DNA of 64,000 nt from CAXSEF01 sp964236585 (lineage in GTDB: Bacteria > Pseudomonadota > Alphaproteobacteria > Acetobacterales > Acetobacteraceae), in the NCBI GenBank assembly GCA_964236585.1, contig CAXSFE010000002.1:1-64000 (forward strand), read 5' to 3'. The translations under genes were made by a program, and so were the position numbers. Shown here piece by piece: positions 1 through 9,758 of this stretch (position 1 is its first letter; each line of letters starts with the position of its first letter). The notes beneath the pieces are model-generated. The model saw only the letters and a list, made by a program, of their open reading frames with translations, searched no databases and was not told the DNA's origin.

Positions 1-1
1 C

Positions 2-514
2 CTCGGCCTGCGCTATGCCTTCAACCGCACGGCGCGGCGCCAGCTCGCGGCGGAAATCCGGGCGCAGTTCGCCGCCTTTGCCGCCACCGGCCTGCGCCTC
101 GACCACGCCGACGCGCACAAGCACATGCATTTGCATCCGGTCGTTGGCCACATGATGATCGCGATCGGCCGCGAATTCGGCCTGCGCGCCCTGCGCATCC
201 CGCACGAGCCCGCCGCCACCCTCGTCCCCGCAGCGGCAGCACCCCCCGCCGCGGCACCCCCGGGAGGCGCGCCGATGGCCGCACCCCCCGACGACGCCGA
301 CCCCGCGCTCGCCGCGCAGGGCCTGAGCTTCACCCCGCCCGGCACGCCTGCCGTCCCGATGCCGGAGGTCCCCGCCGGCGAGCTGATGCAGTCCGCCGAC
401 GCCGCCCCGGCCGACGCCAGCGCCCAGGCCGCCACCGACTTCACCCCGCCCGGCGCGACGCCCGCCGCCCCCTCGCCGATGCCGTCCGAGCAGTCCCCGG
501 AGACGCGCCCATGA
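2..514 (+). CDS. Truncated HpnK/YdjC-like deacetylase with Pro/Ala-rich tail (5' partial)
   Basis: The reading frame is open from the window edge. Its first 65 or so visible residues match the core of the YdjC/ChbG/HpnK polysaccharide-deacetylase family: an LDHADAHKHMHLHP metal-site motif, then IGREFGLRALRIPHEP. HpnK proteins act in hopanoid side-chain biosynthesis. The family's C-terminal half is missing. After RIPHEP the frame continues as an Ala/Pro-rich tail with two FTPPG repeats and stops in an ATGA overlap with pntAB. An internal ATG at 275 preceded by GGGAGG could start a separate 79-residue protein in the same frame. So this is either a truncated hpnK fused to unrelated sequence, or an hpnK remnant next to a small gene of the transhydrogenase operon. 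No pntAA is adjacent. The HpnK assignment of the first part is fairly sure; the nature of the tail is unknown. Confidence 0.55.
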   Translation, partial: LGLRYAFNRTARRQLAAEIRAQFAAFAATGLRLDHADAHKHMHLHPVVGHMMIAIGREFGLRALRIPHEPAATLVPAAAAPPAAAPPGGAPMAAPPDDADPALAAQGLSFTPPGTPAVPMPEVPAGELMQSADAAPADASAQAATDFTPPGATPAAPSPMPSEQSPETRP

Positions 515-924
515 ACCCCGACACCCTCGCGCAGCAGGCCGACGGCCTCTCCGCCCAGGCCGCCAACCTCGCCGGCCAGCTCCGCCTGATGGCCAACTCC
601 GCCGCCACCCAGGCCGACGCCCTCGCCCCCATCGGCGCCGCCGTCGAGCCCTTCGTCTTCCTGCTCGCCGTGTTCCTCATGGCCTGCTTCGTCGGCTACT
701 ACGTCGTCTGGAACGTCACCCCCGCGCTGCACTCCCCGCTGATGGCGGTCACCAACGCGATCTCCTCGGTGATCATCGTCGGCGCCATGCTCGCCGCCGG
801 CCTCGGCCACGGCATCGCCGCCCCGCTGTTCGGCTTCCTCGCCGTCGTGCTCGCGTCGATCAACATCTTCGGCGGCTTCACCGTCACGCAGCGCATGCTG
901 TCCATGTTCCGCGCCCGGAAGTAA
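511..924 (+). CDS. pntAB: NAD(P) transhydrogenase alpha subunit, membrane part (PntAB)
   Basis: This is the small membrane domain II part of the three-subunit proton-translocating NAD(P)+ transhydrogenase, which couples hydride transfer from NADH to NADP+ to proton flow across the inner membrane. The 137-residue protein has a hydrophilic 45-residue N-terminus and then about three transmembrane helices. The family signature AAVEPFVFLLAVFLMACFVGYYVVW and the NIFGGFTVTQRML-type ending are present in full (quoted only in part here: FGGFTVTQRML). Its ATG overlaps the upstream stop as ATGA, and pntB follows after 8 bases, so the genes should be co-translated. The usual first gene, pntAA, is not upstream in this window. 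Confidence 0.93.
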   Translation: MNPDTLAQQADGLSAQAANLAGQLRLMANSAATQADALAPIGAAVEPFVFLLAVFLMACFVGYYVVWNVTPALHSPLMAVTNAISSVIIVGAMLAAGLGHGIAAPLFGFLAVVLASINIFGGFTVTQRMLSMFRARK

Positions 925-932
925 CCCAAGCC

Positions 933-2339
<1,407 letters not shown>

Positions 2340-2343
2340 GGAA

Positions 2344-2467
2344 GCAAGGCTGGGCTCTGCCCAGACCCGCCAGGGGCGAGCCGCCCCTGGACCGGCATGA
2401 CTTAAGCAAAGCCATCCAAGGGGCTTCCCTTGGCGGGGTCCAGGGGCAGAGCCCCTGGCCTTCCTGG
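2344..2467. repeat. Palindromic intergenic repeat, copy R1
   Basis: Full copy of the window's repeat family, between pntB and the MFS gene (both +). Order of stems: TGGGCTCTGCCCA, CAGGGGCGAGCCGCCCCTG, core GACTTAAG, CCAAGGGGCTTCCCTTGG, CAGGGGCAGAGCCCCTG. The left half resembles the reverse complement of the right half, so the copy is a head-to-head pair of half-units. Confidence 0.9.
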
Positions 2468-2519
2468 CTTGGATCTTGCGTCATGCCCCGTGCGCCAGAC
2501 CCGCCCACGGAGCCCGCCC

Positions 2520-3773
2520 ATGTCCGCCACCGCCCTCGCGCCCCCCCGCTTCACCGCCGACACCGCTCGCTGGACCCAGCTCGGCCTCGGCCTCCTCTGC
2601 ATGATGGCGATCAGCTCCCCCCAGTACGTCTGGACCCTCTTCACCCGCCCCTTCGGCGCCTCCCTCGGCGCCACCCCCGCCGCGATCCAGTGGACCTTCG
2701 TCCTCCTCGTCGTCGGCCAGACCTTCTTCTCCCCCTTCCAGGGCTGGCTCGTGCAGCGCTTCGGCCCCCGCCGCCTCATCGCCCTCGGCGCCGCGCTCAC
2801 CGGCCTCGCCTGGGTCCTCGCCTCCCAGGCCACCACGCTCCTCGGCCTCTACCTCGCCTACGGCGTCACCGCCGGCCTCGGCACCGGCATCGTCTACGTC
2901 GGCGTCGTCGGCCTGGTCTGCGGCTGGTTCCCCGACCGCCGCGGCTTCGCGGCCGGCGTCGTCGCCGCCGGCTACGGCATGGGCGCGATCCTGACCACCT
3001 TCCCGGTCAGCACCAGCCTGGCCGCCAACGGCCTCCGCCCCACGCTCCTCTGGTTCGGCCTCGCCTTCGGCACGATCGGCGTCCTCGCCGCGGCCGGCCT
3101 GCGCGCCGCCCCCACCGCCGCCGCCCCCCACGCGACCGCCGCCCCCGACCCCCGCGACACCCCCACGCGCGCGATGCTCCGCCACCCCGTGTTCTGGCTG
3201 ATGTTCGCCATGATGACCCTGATGTCGACCTCCGGCCTGATGGTCACCTCGCAGCTCGCCACCTTCGCCGCCGACTTCGGCCTCTCCCACGCCACGGTGT
3301 TCGGCCTGGCCGCGATCCCCTTTGCCCTCACGCTCGACCGCTTCGCCAACGGCCTGACCCGCCCGTTCTTCGGCTGGGTGTCCGACCGCATCGGCCGCGA
3401 GCCCACCATGGCCCTGGCCTTCGCCCTGGAGGGCTGCGCCATGGCCGCCTGGCTCGCCTGCCGCACCGACCCGCTGGCCTTCGCCCTGCTGTCCGGCGTC
3501 GTCTTCTTCGGCTGGGGCGAGATCTTCTCCCTCTTCCCCTCCACCCTGACCGACACCTTCGGCCCCCGCTGGGCCACCCAGAACTACGGCTGCCTCTACA
3601 TCGCCCAGGGCGTCGGCGCGGTGCTGGGCGGCCCGATGGCCTCCTACCTGCACGCTGGCACCGGCACCTGGACCCCCGTCTTCGCCCTGGCCATCGCCGC
3701 GGACTTCCTCACCGCCGCCCTGGCACTCCTGGTGCTCCGGCCGATGCGCGCGCGGGTGCTGGCGGCGGCGTAG
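2520..3773 (+). CDS. Oxalate/formate antiporter-like MFS transporter
   Basis: A 417-residue major facilitator with twelve predicted membrane spans. The N-terminal part (RWTQLGLGLLCMMAISSPQY, then a GWLVQRFGPRR loop-2 motif and a GTGIVYVGVVGLVCGWFPDRRG segment) resembles the OxlT oxalate/formate antiporter subfamily. Members exchange small dicarboxylates or monocarboxylates across the inner membrane, but the substrate here cannot be read from sequence. A GWVSDRIGRE loop is present in the second half. The ATG at 2520 is preceded by GGAG; the frame is open further upstream into the repeat, so the earlier start at 2430 is unlikely. No oxalate or formate metabolic gene is adjacent. Confidence 0.75.
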   Translation: MSATALAPPRFTADTARWTQLGLGLLCMMAISSPQYVWTLFTRPFGASLGATPAAIQWTFVLLVVGQTFFSPFQGWLVQRFGPRRLIALGAALTGLAWVLASQATTLLGLYLAYGVTAGLGTGIVYVGVVGLVCGWFPDRRGFAAGVVAAGYGMGAILTTFPVSTSLAANGLRPTLLWFGLAFGTIGVLAAAGLRAAPTAAAPHATAAPDPRDTPTRAMLRHPVFWLMFAMMTLMSTSGLMVTSQLATFAADFGLSHATVFGLAAIPFALTLDRFANGLTRPFFGWVSDRIGREPTMALAFALEGCAMAAWLACRTDPLAFALLSGVVFFGWGEIFSLFPSTLTDTFGPRWATQNYGCLYIAQGVGAVLGGPMASYLHAGTGTWTPVFALAIAADFLTAALALLVLRPMRARVLAAA

Positions 3774-3789
3774 CAGGGCAGGGGAGCAG

Positions 3790-3969
3790 GCAAGGTTGAG
3801 GCTCTGCCTCAAACTCCGCCAGGGCGAGCCGCCCTGGACCGGCCTTCCTTAAGGAGAGGCATTCCAAAGGCCCAGCCTTTGGCGGGTCTGGGCGCAGCCT
3901 GCCAAAGGTTCCGACGACCCTCTTGGGTCGTTGGAATGGCAGGCGGAGGGAGCGCCCAGCCTTGCTTCC
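3790..3969. repeat. Palindromic intergenic repeat, copy R2, with nested hairpin insertion
   Basis: Copy in the convergent gap between the MFS gene (+) and the SDR gene (-). First stems: TTGAGGCTCTGCCTCAA and CAGGGCGAGCCGCCCTG, core TTCCTTAAGGAG. In the last stem, where other copies have a three-base loop, this one carries a 72-nt insertion-like unit at 3888-3959 made of three stacked stems. The same unit is found in copy R8 in the opposite orientation with compensated stem changes. Confidence 0.9.
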
Positions 3970-3975
3970 TTGCCT

Positions 3976-4902
3976 TCACCCCAGCCCCGGAAACACCACC
4001 CCCGTCAGCCCCTCCGACACCGCCCACAGCCGTGCCCAGTCCCCCTGCACCGTCGCCTGCCGCGCCACCGCCGCCCGCTTCGGCGCGCCGCGCAGCTCCA
4101 GCACCCCGTCCGGCCCCCAGTACGAGCCCCCCTCCACCCCCGGCGCCGTCGCCGCATACACCCCCGGCAGCGCGCCGCGCCCCTCGTCCTGCCCCGCCAC
4201 CCGCAGCACCGCGCCCGCCACCGCCTGCGCCGCCCCCGGCAGCTGCGTCGCCGCCAGGAACCCCGTCACCGCCAGCCCCGGATGCGCCGCCACGCTCACG
4301 AGCCGCGACCCCTCCGCCCGCGCCCGCCTGTCCAGCTCGAACGCGAACAGCAGGTTCGCCAGCTTCGACTGCCCGTACGCCACCCCCCCGCGATACCGCC
4401 GCTTGCCCATCAGGTCGGAGAAATCCATCCGCGCCCGCCGGTGCGCCAGGCTCGCGATCCCCACCACCCGCGGCAGCGGCGCCCGCAGCAGCGCCGGCAC
4501 CAGCAGCCCCGTCAGCGCGAAATGCCCCAGGTGGTTGGTGCCGAACTGCCGCTCGAACCCGTCCGCAGTCACCCCGCGCTGCGGCTGCATCCCCAGCCCC
4601 GCGTTGTTCAGCAGCACGTCGACCCGCGCCACCTCCCCGTCCAGCCGCCCCGCGAACGCCCGCACGCTCGCAAGGTCCGCCAGGTCCAGCAGCGACACCC
4701 GCACCCTCGCCCCCGGGTTGCGCGCCAAGATGCGCGTGCGCACCGCATCGCCCCGCGCCTGGTCGCGCACCGCGAGCACCACCTCGGCCCCCTTCGCCGC
4801 CAGCATCGAGGCCGCCGCGGCGCCGATGCCGCTGCTCGCCCCGGTCACCACCGCGACCCGCCCCGACTGGTCCGGCATCGCCGCCTGCGTCCACCCCGAC
4901 AT
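3976..4902 (-). CDS. Short-chain dehydrogenase/reductase, retinol-dehydrogenase-like
   Basis: An NAD(P)-dependent Rossmann-fold oxidoreductase of 308 residues. The nucleotide-binding motif TGASSGIG is at residues 20-27, the structural motif LNNAG follows near residue 95, and the catalytic YGQSK (Tyr and Lys) lies near residue 180. NHLGHFALTGLL and SLAHRRARMDF are typical of the retinol dehydrogenase/WW-oxidoreductase-like branch; the substrate is unknown. The chosen ATG gives MSGWTQAAMPD; an in-frame ATG 15 codons upstream is possible but would add a non-conserved stretch. It is flanked by repeat copies on both sides and so stands as a single-gene unit. Confidence 0.85.
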   Translation of the reverse strand: MSGWTQAAMPDQSGRVAVVTGASSGIGAAAASMLAAKGAEVVLAVRDQARGDAVRTRILARNPGARVRVSLLDLADLASVRAFAGRLDGEVARVDVLLNNAGLGMQPQRGVTADGFERQFGTNHLGHFALTGLLVPALLRAPLPRVVGIASLAHRRARMDFSDLMGKRRYRGGVAYGQSKLANLLFAFELDRRARAEGSRLVSVAAHPGLAVTGFLAATQLPGAAQAVAGAVLRVAGQDEGRGALPGVYAATAPGVEGGSYWGPDGVLELRGAPKRAAVARQATVQGDWARLWAVSEGLTGVVFPGLG

Positions 4903-4948
4903 CGCCGCCTCCCATGCCCCGACATGCATATGGGACGCGGCAGCCAAG

Positions 4949-5089
4949 GCAAGGCGGGGGCTCCGCCCCTCGACCCCGCCAAAGGCCAGGCCTTTGGAAA
5001 CCCCGACTCAGGATTGAATCCTCCTTCCGGAGGCCGGTCCAGGGCGGCTCGCCCTGGCGGGTCCAGGGCAGAGCCCTGGCCTTCCTCCC
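4949..5089. repeat. Palindromic intergenic repeat, copy R3
   Basis: Copy in the divergent gap between the SDR gene (-) and the permease gene (+), thus upstream of both. Stems include CGGGGGCTCCGCCCCTCG, CCAAAGGCCAGGCCTTTGG, CAGGGCGGCTCGCCCTG and CAGGGCAGAGCCCTG. The core differs from other copies: CTTAAG is replaced by GACTCAGGATTGAATCC, which can itself form a short hairpin. Confidence 0.88.
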
Positions 5090-5145
5090 TTGCGTCGCCC
5101 CCGCGCCCTGCGCAACCCTGCCCGACCCACCTGCGGAGCCCGCCC

Positions 5146-6543
5146 ATGACCGACCCCGCCGCCGCCGCGGACGACGAGGGCTACGCCAAGGGCCTCAAGC
5201 CCCGCCAGGTGCAGATGATCGCGGTCGGCGGCGCCATCGGCACCGGCCTGTTTCTCGGGGCCGGCGGCCGGCTGCAGGCGGCAGGGCCCGCGCTCGCCCT
5301 CGTCTACCTGGTCTGTGGCGTCTTCTCGTACCTGATCCTGCGCGCGCTCGGCGAGCTGGTCATGCACCGCCCCACCTCCGGCAGCTTCGTCTCCTACGCG
5401 GCCGAGTTCCTCGGCGAGCGCGCCTCCTTCGCCGCCGGCTGGCTCTACTGCATGAACTGGGCGATGACCGGCATCGTCGACATCACCGCCACCGCCCTCT
5501 ACATGCGCTACTGGCCCGCGTTCTCCGCCACCCCGCAGTGGGTGTTCGCGCTCGCCGCGCTCGCCATCGTCGGCCTCGCCAACATGGTCGCCGTCAAATG
5601 GTTCGGCGAGCTGGAGTTCTGGTTCTCCCTGATCAAGGTCGGCGCCCTGGTCGCCTTCCTCCTGACCGGCACGGTCCTGCTCGGCCTCGGCCACCCCGTC
5701 GCCGGCCACGCCCCCGGATACGCGCTCGTCACCGAGGGCGGCGGCATCTTCCCGCACGGCGTGCTGCCCGCGATCATCATCGTCCAGGGCGTTGTGTTCG
5801 CCTACGCCGGCATCGAGCTGATCGGCACCGCCGCCGGCGAGGCCCAGGACGCCGCCGAAACCCTGCCGCGCGCGATCAACAGCGTGATCTACCGGATCGG
5901 CCTGTTCTACGTCGGGTCCGTGGTCCTGCTCGTCCTGCTGATGCCCTCGTCGGCCTACAAGGACGGCACCAGCCCCTTCGTCACCTTCTTCGAGGCGCTC
6001 GGCGTGCCCGGCATCGGCACCGCGATGAACGTCGTCGTCATGACCGCGGCCCTCTCGAGCCTGAACTCCGGCCTCTACGCCACCGGCCGCGTGCTGCGCG
6101 CCCTGGCGAGCACCGGCGCCGCCCCGGCCTTCGTCGCCCGCATGAACGCGCAGAAGGTCCCGTACGGCGGCATCCTCGTCACCCTGGCGATCTACCTGGT
6201 CGGCGTCGTCCTGAACTACGTCGTCCCGTCCAAGGTGTTCGAGCTGTTCCTCAACATCGCGTCCCTCGGCGTGGTCAGCAGCTGGTCCTTCATCGTGGTC
6301 TGCCAGATGCGCCTGCGCACCAGCATCCGGGCCGGGAAGAACGAGCCGGTCGCGTTCCGGATGCCGCTCGCGCCGGCCTCCTCGTGGCTGACCCTGGGCT
6401 TCCTCGCGACCGTGGTCGTCCTGACCGCGCTCGACTACCCCGACGGCACCTTCACCGTCGCCGCCGCCCCGGTCGTCGCCGCGCTGCTGGCCCTCGGCTG
6501 GTACTGTGCGAAACGAACCTCGCCGTTCGCACGCCAGTCCTGA
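5146..6543 (+). CDS. AnsP-like amino-acid permease (APC superfamily)
   Basis: A 465-residue amino-acid/proton symporter with about twelve membrane helices. The opening KGLKPRQVQMIAVGGAIG, the GTGLFLGAG motif and the NWAMTGIVDITATALYM and FGELEFWFSLIKV stretches closely resemble L-asparagine permease AnsP and its relatives in the AAT family. Such proteins import amino acids across the inner membrane. Asparagine is the likeliest substrate by resemblance, not proven. The ATG at 5146 follows GCGGAG. It lies between two repeat-containing gaps, with no asparaginase adjacent. Confidence 0.85.
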   Translation: MTDPAAAADDEGYAKGLKPRQVQMIAVGGAIGTGLFLGAGGRLQAAGPALALVYLVCGVFSYLILRALGELVMHRPTSGSFVSYAAEFLGERASFAAGWLYCMNWAMTGIVDITATALYMRYWPAFSATPQWVFALAALAIVGLANMVAVKWFGELEFWFSLIKVGALVAFLLTGTVLLGLGHPVAGHAPGYALVTEGGGIFPHGVLPAIIIVQGVVFAYAGIELIGTAAGEAQDAAETLPRAINSVIYRIGLFYVGSVVLLVLLMPSSAYKDGTSPFVTFFEALGVPGIGTAMNVVVMTAALSSLNSGLYATGRVLRALASTGAAPAFVARMNAQKVPYGGILVTLAIYLVGVVLNYVVPSKVFELFLNIASLGVVSSWSFIVVCQMRLRTSIRAGKNEPVAFRMPLAPASSWLTLGFLATVVVLTALDYPDGTFTVAAAPVVAALLALGWYCAKRTSPFARQS

Positions 6544-6678
6544 CACGGACCGGCCTTCCGGGCGCCGCCGCCGGCAGGCAGGGCCGGGTCCTCCCGCCGC
6601 GGCCCGTCACCGACGGTCCGGGCAACCCCCAGCCGGCTCCGCCCGGGCGAAGCGCCCCGGGCCGCAGCCCCCGGCGAG

Positions 6679-6700
6679 GCCGCTGCCTCCAGGCAGCGGC
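6679..6700. terminator. Strong perfect stem-loop in convergent gap, possible bidirectional terminator
   Basis: The sequence GCCGCTGCCT, two bases, then AGGCAGCGGC forms a perfect 10-bp inverted repeat between the ends of the permease gene (+) and the glycosyltransferase gene (-). There is no T-tract, so intrinsic termination is only a guess. The rest of 6544-6786 is GC-rich, with further short inverted repeats such as CGGGCGAAGCGCCCCG and no credible gene; it may be a decayed copy of the repeat family. Confidence 0.4.
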
Positions 6701-6786
6701 GCAGCGCCCCCGGCCCCGGCTCCCCTGGCAGTCCCATGCGGCCGGTCGCGCCGCCCGCGCCGCGCGACCCCTGGCCGGCGCCCGCC

Positions 6787-7839
6787 TCAGCGCACCACGC
6801 GCAGCCCCCCCGTCCTCTCCCGCGCGAGCTGCCGGTAGACGCCGAGGTAGTCCTCCGCCATCCGCTTCGCCGTGAACCGCCGCTCGAACTCCGCGCGCAC
6901 TTTCACCCGCGACAGCGTGTCCAGCCGCGACACCGCCGCGACCGCGCTCGTCTCGTCCTCGACGATGAACCCGGTGAGCCCGTCCTCGACCACCTCGGGC
7001 ACCGAGCCGCGGTTGAACGCGATCACCGGCGTGCCGCACGCCATCGCCTCGATCATCACCAGCCCGAACGGCTCCGGCCAGTCGATCGGCATCAGCAGCG
7101 CCTTGGCGCCGGACAGGAACTCCGGCTTGCGCGCGTCATTGATCTCGCCGATCAGCTCGACGTCCGGCCCGAGCAGCGGCTGGATCACCTCGGCGAAGTA
7201 CTTCGTGTCCACCACGTCCACCTTGGCCGCGATCTTGAGCTTCATCCCGCACGCCCGCGCGATCCGGATCGCCCGGTCCGGCCGCTTCTCCGGCGCGATC
7301 CGCCCGAGGAACGCCAGGTACCCGCCGTCCCCGTTCGCCACCGGCGTCAGCAGATCCTTCGGCAGCCCATGCAGCACCGTCCTGACATAGTTCGCCTGCG
7401 GCAACGGACGCCGCTGGCTGTCCGAGATCGACACCACCGGCGCGTTCGGGAACGCATCGAACACCGGCTGCAGCTCCGGCAGGTCGAGCCGCCCGTGCAT
7501 CGTGGTCACGAACGGCGTCGGCTGGCGCGAGAACAGGCTGAACGACCAGTAGTCCATGTGGAAGTGCAGCACGTCGAACTGGTCGGCCTTCTGCCGCACG
7601 GCCTCCATCAGCAGCATGTGCGGCGCGATCGGGTCGCGGATCGCCGGATCGAGCCGCAGCGCCCGCGGCCAGATCGGCGCCAGCGTGGCGCTCGTCACCG
7701 AATCCCCGCTGGCGAACAGCGTCACGTCGTGGCCCAGCGCCACCAGCTCCTCGGTGAGGAACGACACCACCCGCTCGGTCCCGCCATACAGCTTCGGCGG
7801 CACGGCCTCGTGGAGCGGGGCGATCTGGGCGATGCGCAT
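6787..7839 (-). CDS. Glycosyltransferase family 4 protein
   Basis: A 350-residue retaining GT-B glycosyltransferase. The N-terminal acceptor domain starts with MRIAQIAPLHEAVPPKLYGG and contains FHMDYWSF. The C-terminal donor domain has YLAFLGRIAPEKRPDRAI and the nucleotide-sugar site PEPFGLVMIEAMACGTPV, with the second Glu of the EX7E motif. Many Rhodospirillales relatives share this composition; the sugar and acceptor are unknown. The chosen ATG begins the conserved MRIAQIAPL; longer in-frame starts run into repeat R4. It is a single gene, convergent with the permease. Confidence 0.88.
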   Translation of the reverse strand: MRIAQIAPLHEAVPPKLYGGTERVVSFLTEELVALGHDVTLFASGDSVTSATLAPIWPRALRLDPAIRDPIAPHMLLMEAVRQKADQFDVLHFHMDYWSFSLFSRQPTPFVTTMHGRLDLPELQPVFDAFPNAPVVSISDSQRRPLPQANYVRTVLHGLPKDLLTPVANGDGGYLAFLGRIAPEKRPDRAIRIARACGMKLKIAAKVDVVDTKYFAEVIQPLLGPDVELIGEINDARKPEFLSGAKALLMPIDWPEPFGLVMIEAMACGTPVIAFNRGSVPEVVEDGLTGFIVEDETSAVAAVSRLDTLSRVKVRAEFERRFTAKRMAEDYLGVYRQLARERTGGLRVVR

Positions 7840-7945
7840 CGTGGCGGTCCTCGTGTTGCGTACGCCGCAATACGCCTCACGAAAACGGCAACACTGCGGC
7901 AGGTATCCGGCGCCGCCACGGCACGCCCGGCGGCGATGCAAGAAA

Positions 7946-8068
7946 GCAAGGCTGGGCTCTGCCCAGACCCGCCAGGGGCGAGCCGCCCCTGGACCGGCCT
8001 CACTGAAGGAGGGCGATCCAAGGGCCCGGCCCTTGGCGGGGTCCAGGGGCAGAGCCCCTGACCTTGCC
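7946..8068. repeat. Palindromic intergenic repeat, copy R4
   Basis: Full copy in the divergent gap between the glycosyltransferase (-) and a hypothetical gene (+). Stems: TGGGCTCTGCCCA, CAGGGGCGAGCCGCCCCTG, core CACTGAAGG (CTTAAG degenerate), CCAAGGGCCCGGCCCTTGG, CAGGGGCAGAGCCCCTG. The remainder of the gap, 8069-8309, has no gene; it holds one near-perfect inverted repeat at 8126-8149 (CCGACGATCC, four bases, GGATCATCGG). Confidence 0.9.
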
Positions 8069-8312
8069 TGCCTGTGGCGGCACCCTGTGTCAGCCACTCG
8101 TTCCGTCCGCGTCACTCTGTTGCCCCCGACGATCCAGGCGGATCATCGGAACTTTCGGCAGCGATGCCGTCGTCTTCCGGTGGTGTTCACGCGTGCACCT
8201 GATCCGTAGGATCCGCCGAGGCAGGCTTCCGCGACCGCCAAACCTGCCACCCCGCCCGACCGGCAGGACCGCCTGCGCCGGCCGGGCCTTCACCGAAGGA
8301 CGGCAGGCCGTG

Positions 8313-8810
8313 ATGGTCCCCGACGACGCCGGCATCGAACGCCTCGCCCTGCGCCTGATCGACCGGAGCCTGCCGAAGCGGGAGTGGACCCACGCGGGCC
8401 ACTTCGCGGCGGCACTCTGGCTCTGCCGCCACCGCCGCGATCTCACCGCCCCGGACGAGATCCGGACCCTGATCACCCGCTACAACGAGGCGACGAACAC
8501 CGCCAACACCGACACCGGGGGCTACCACCACACGATCACCCTGGCATCGATGGGCGCGGCATCCGGCTGCCTGGCCGGCTGCACGCCGGGGACGCCGATC
8601 CACGTCGTGCTGGCATCCCTCATGGCGTCCAGGCTTGGCAGCCCCGACTGGCTCCTGGCACACTGGAGCAGAGGGACGCTGTTCGGCGTGGCGGCGCGCA
8701 GGAGGTGGGTCGCCCCCGACATCGCTCCGTTGCCGTTCCGAACACACGGCGGGTCGAGCCGCCCCGCAAGGAACCGTCGAGCGGGAACCGGCCAGGCCGC
8801 ACGGCCATGA
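8313..8810 (+). CDS. Conserved-type hypothetical protein with WTHAGHFAAALW motif
   Basis: I do not recognise a named family. The 165-residue product begins MVPDDAGIERLALRLIDRSL and has WTHAGHFAAALW near residue 28, then RYNEATNTANTDTGGYHHTIT. The spaced His residues and the GYHHTIT segment look like a conserved small family of unknown function, possibly metal binding (inference). The last 25 residues are Arg/Ala/Pro-rich and poorly conserved-looking. GAAGGA at 8295-8300 serves either GTG 8310 or ATG 8313. Confidence 0.6.
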   Translation: MVPDDAGIERLALRLIDRSLPKREWTHAGHFAAALWLCRHRRDLTAPDEIRTLITRYNEATNTANTDTGGYHHTITLASMGAASGCLAGCTPGTPIHVVLASLMASRLGSPDWLLAHWSRGTLFGVAARRRWVAPDIAPLPFRTHGGSSRPARNRRAGTGQAARP

Positions 8811-8930
8811 GCGACCGGTCCTGACCAGGGAGCGCCGTCACGGCGAGCCTCGGCTGCCCGGCTCGGCCGCGACAGGCTCGGGCAGATCGGTCCGCGTCCA
8901 ACCAGGGCGCGAGGCGCAGGGACCAGAACC

Positions 8931-9758
8931 ATGGCGGCAAGGCTGGAACCCGGGCGTGCGATGATGCTCTGCCTCTGCGCAACGCTGCTTCCCGCCGTTG
9001 CATCGGCGCGGCAACCGCAGGCAGCCGGTCCGCCGGCGCCCGTGGCAGGCGAGCGGGTCCTCGACCTGCCGCTCCGCGGCGGGGAGCGTCAACGGATCCT
9101 GTTCTCCGTGCCGGCGCACCCGCGGGGAACGATCGTGATGCTTCCCGGGGGGACGGGGAACGTCGGCCTCGAACGCGGGGGCGGCATCCGGCACGGCGAC
9201 AACTTCGTCGTGCGGACCCGCGCGCTGTGGAACGGCCATGGCTACGCCGTGCTGATCCCCGACACGACCGGCGGCGCCAGCCTCAGGGGCGTGCGCAGCT
9301 CGCCCGCCTACGCACGGCGCGTCGGCGACCTCACGGACTTCGCGCACGGGCAGGTGCCAGGCCCGGTGTTCCTGCTCGGCACCAGCCAGGGCTCGATCGC
9401 GGCGATGGCCGGGGCGTCCCACGCCATGCCCGGGAGCATCGCCGGCGTCGTCCTGACCGAGTCCGTCTCGGTGATGGGCGGCAGCGGCGAGACCGTGTTC
9501 GACGCCGACCCGCAGCGGGTGCGCGCCCCGGCGCTGGTGGTCGCCAACCGCGACGACCGCTGCGACGTGGCACCGCCGCAGGCCGCGCAGCGGATCGCGG
9601 CGGCCATGACCGGCAGCCGGGACGTGCGCGTGCTGATGGTGTCGGGAGGCACCACCCGGTCGGGGAACGACTGCGGATCGCTCACGCCCCACGGCTACTA
9701 CGGCATCGAAGGGCAGGTGGTGGACGCGATCAGCCGCTGGATGGAGACGCACGGCTGA
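8931..9758 (+). CDS. Secreted alpha/beta hydrolase
   Basis: A 275-residue alpha/beta-hydrolase with an N-terminal export signal (a hydrophobic MMLCLCATLLPAVASA segment after a short basic start). The nucleophile elbow is GTSQGS near residue 150, the acid is probably in VVANRDDRCD near residue 205, and a His is available in TPHGYYG near residue 255. VMLPGGTGNVGL near residue 65 is a likely oxyanion loop. It probably acts in the periplasm on an ester or amide; the substrate is unknown. It stands alone after a 120-base gap from the preceding hypothetical gene. Confidence 0.75.
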   Translation: MAARLEPGRAMMLCLCATLLPAVASARQPQAAGPPAPVAGERVLDLPLRGGERQRILFSVPAHPRGTIVMLPGGTGNVGLERGGGIRHGDNFVVRTRALWNGHGYAVLIPDTTGGASLRGVRSSPAYARRVGDLTDFAHGQVPGPVFLLGTSQGSIAAMAGASHAMPGSIAGVVLTESVSVMGGSGETVFDADPQRVRAPALVVANRDDRCDVAPPQAAQRIAAAMTGSRDVRVLMVSGGTTRSGNDCGSLTPHGYYGIEGQVVDAISRWMETHG

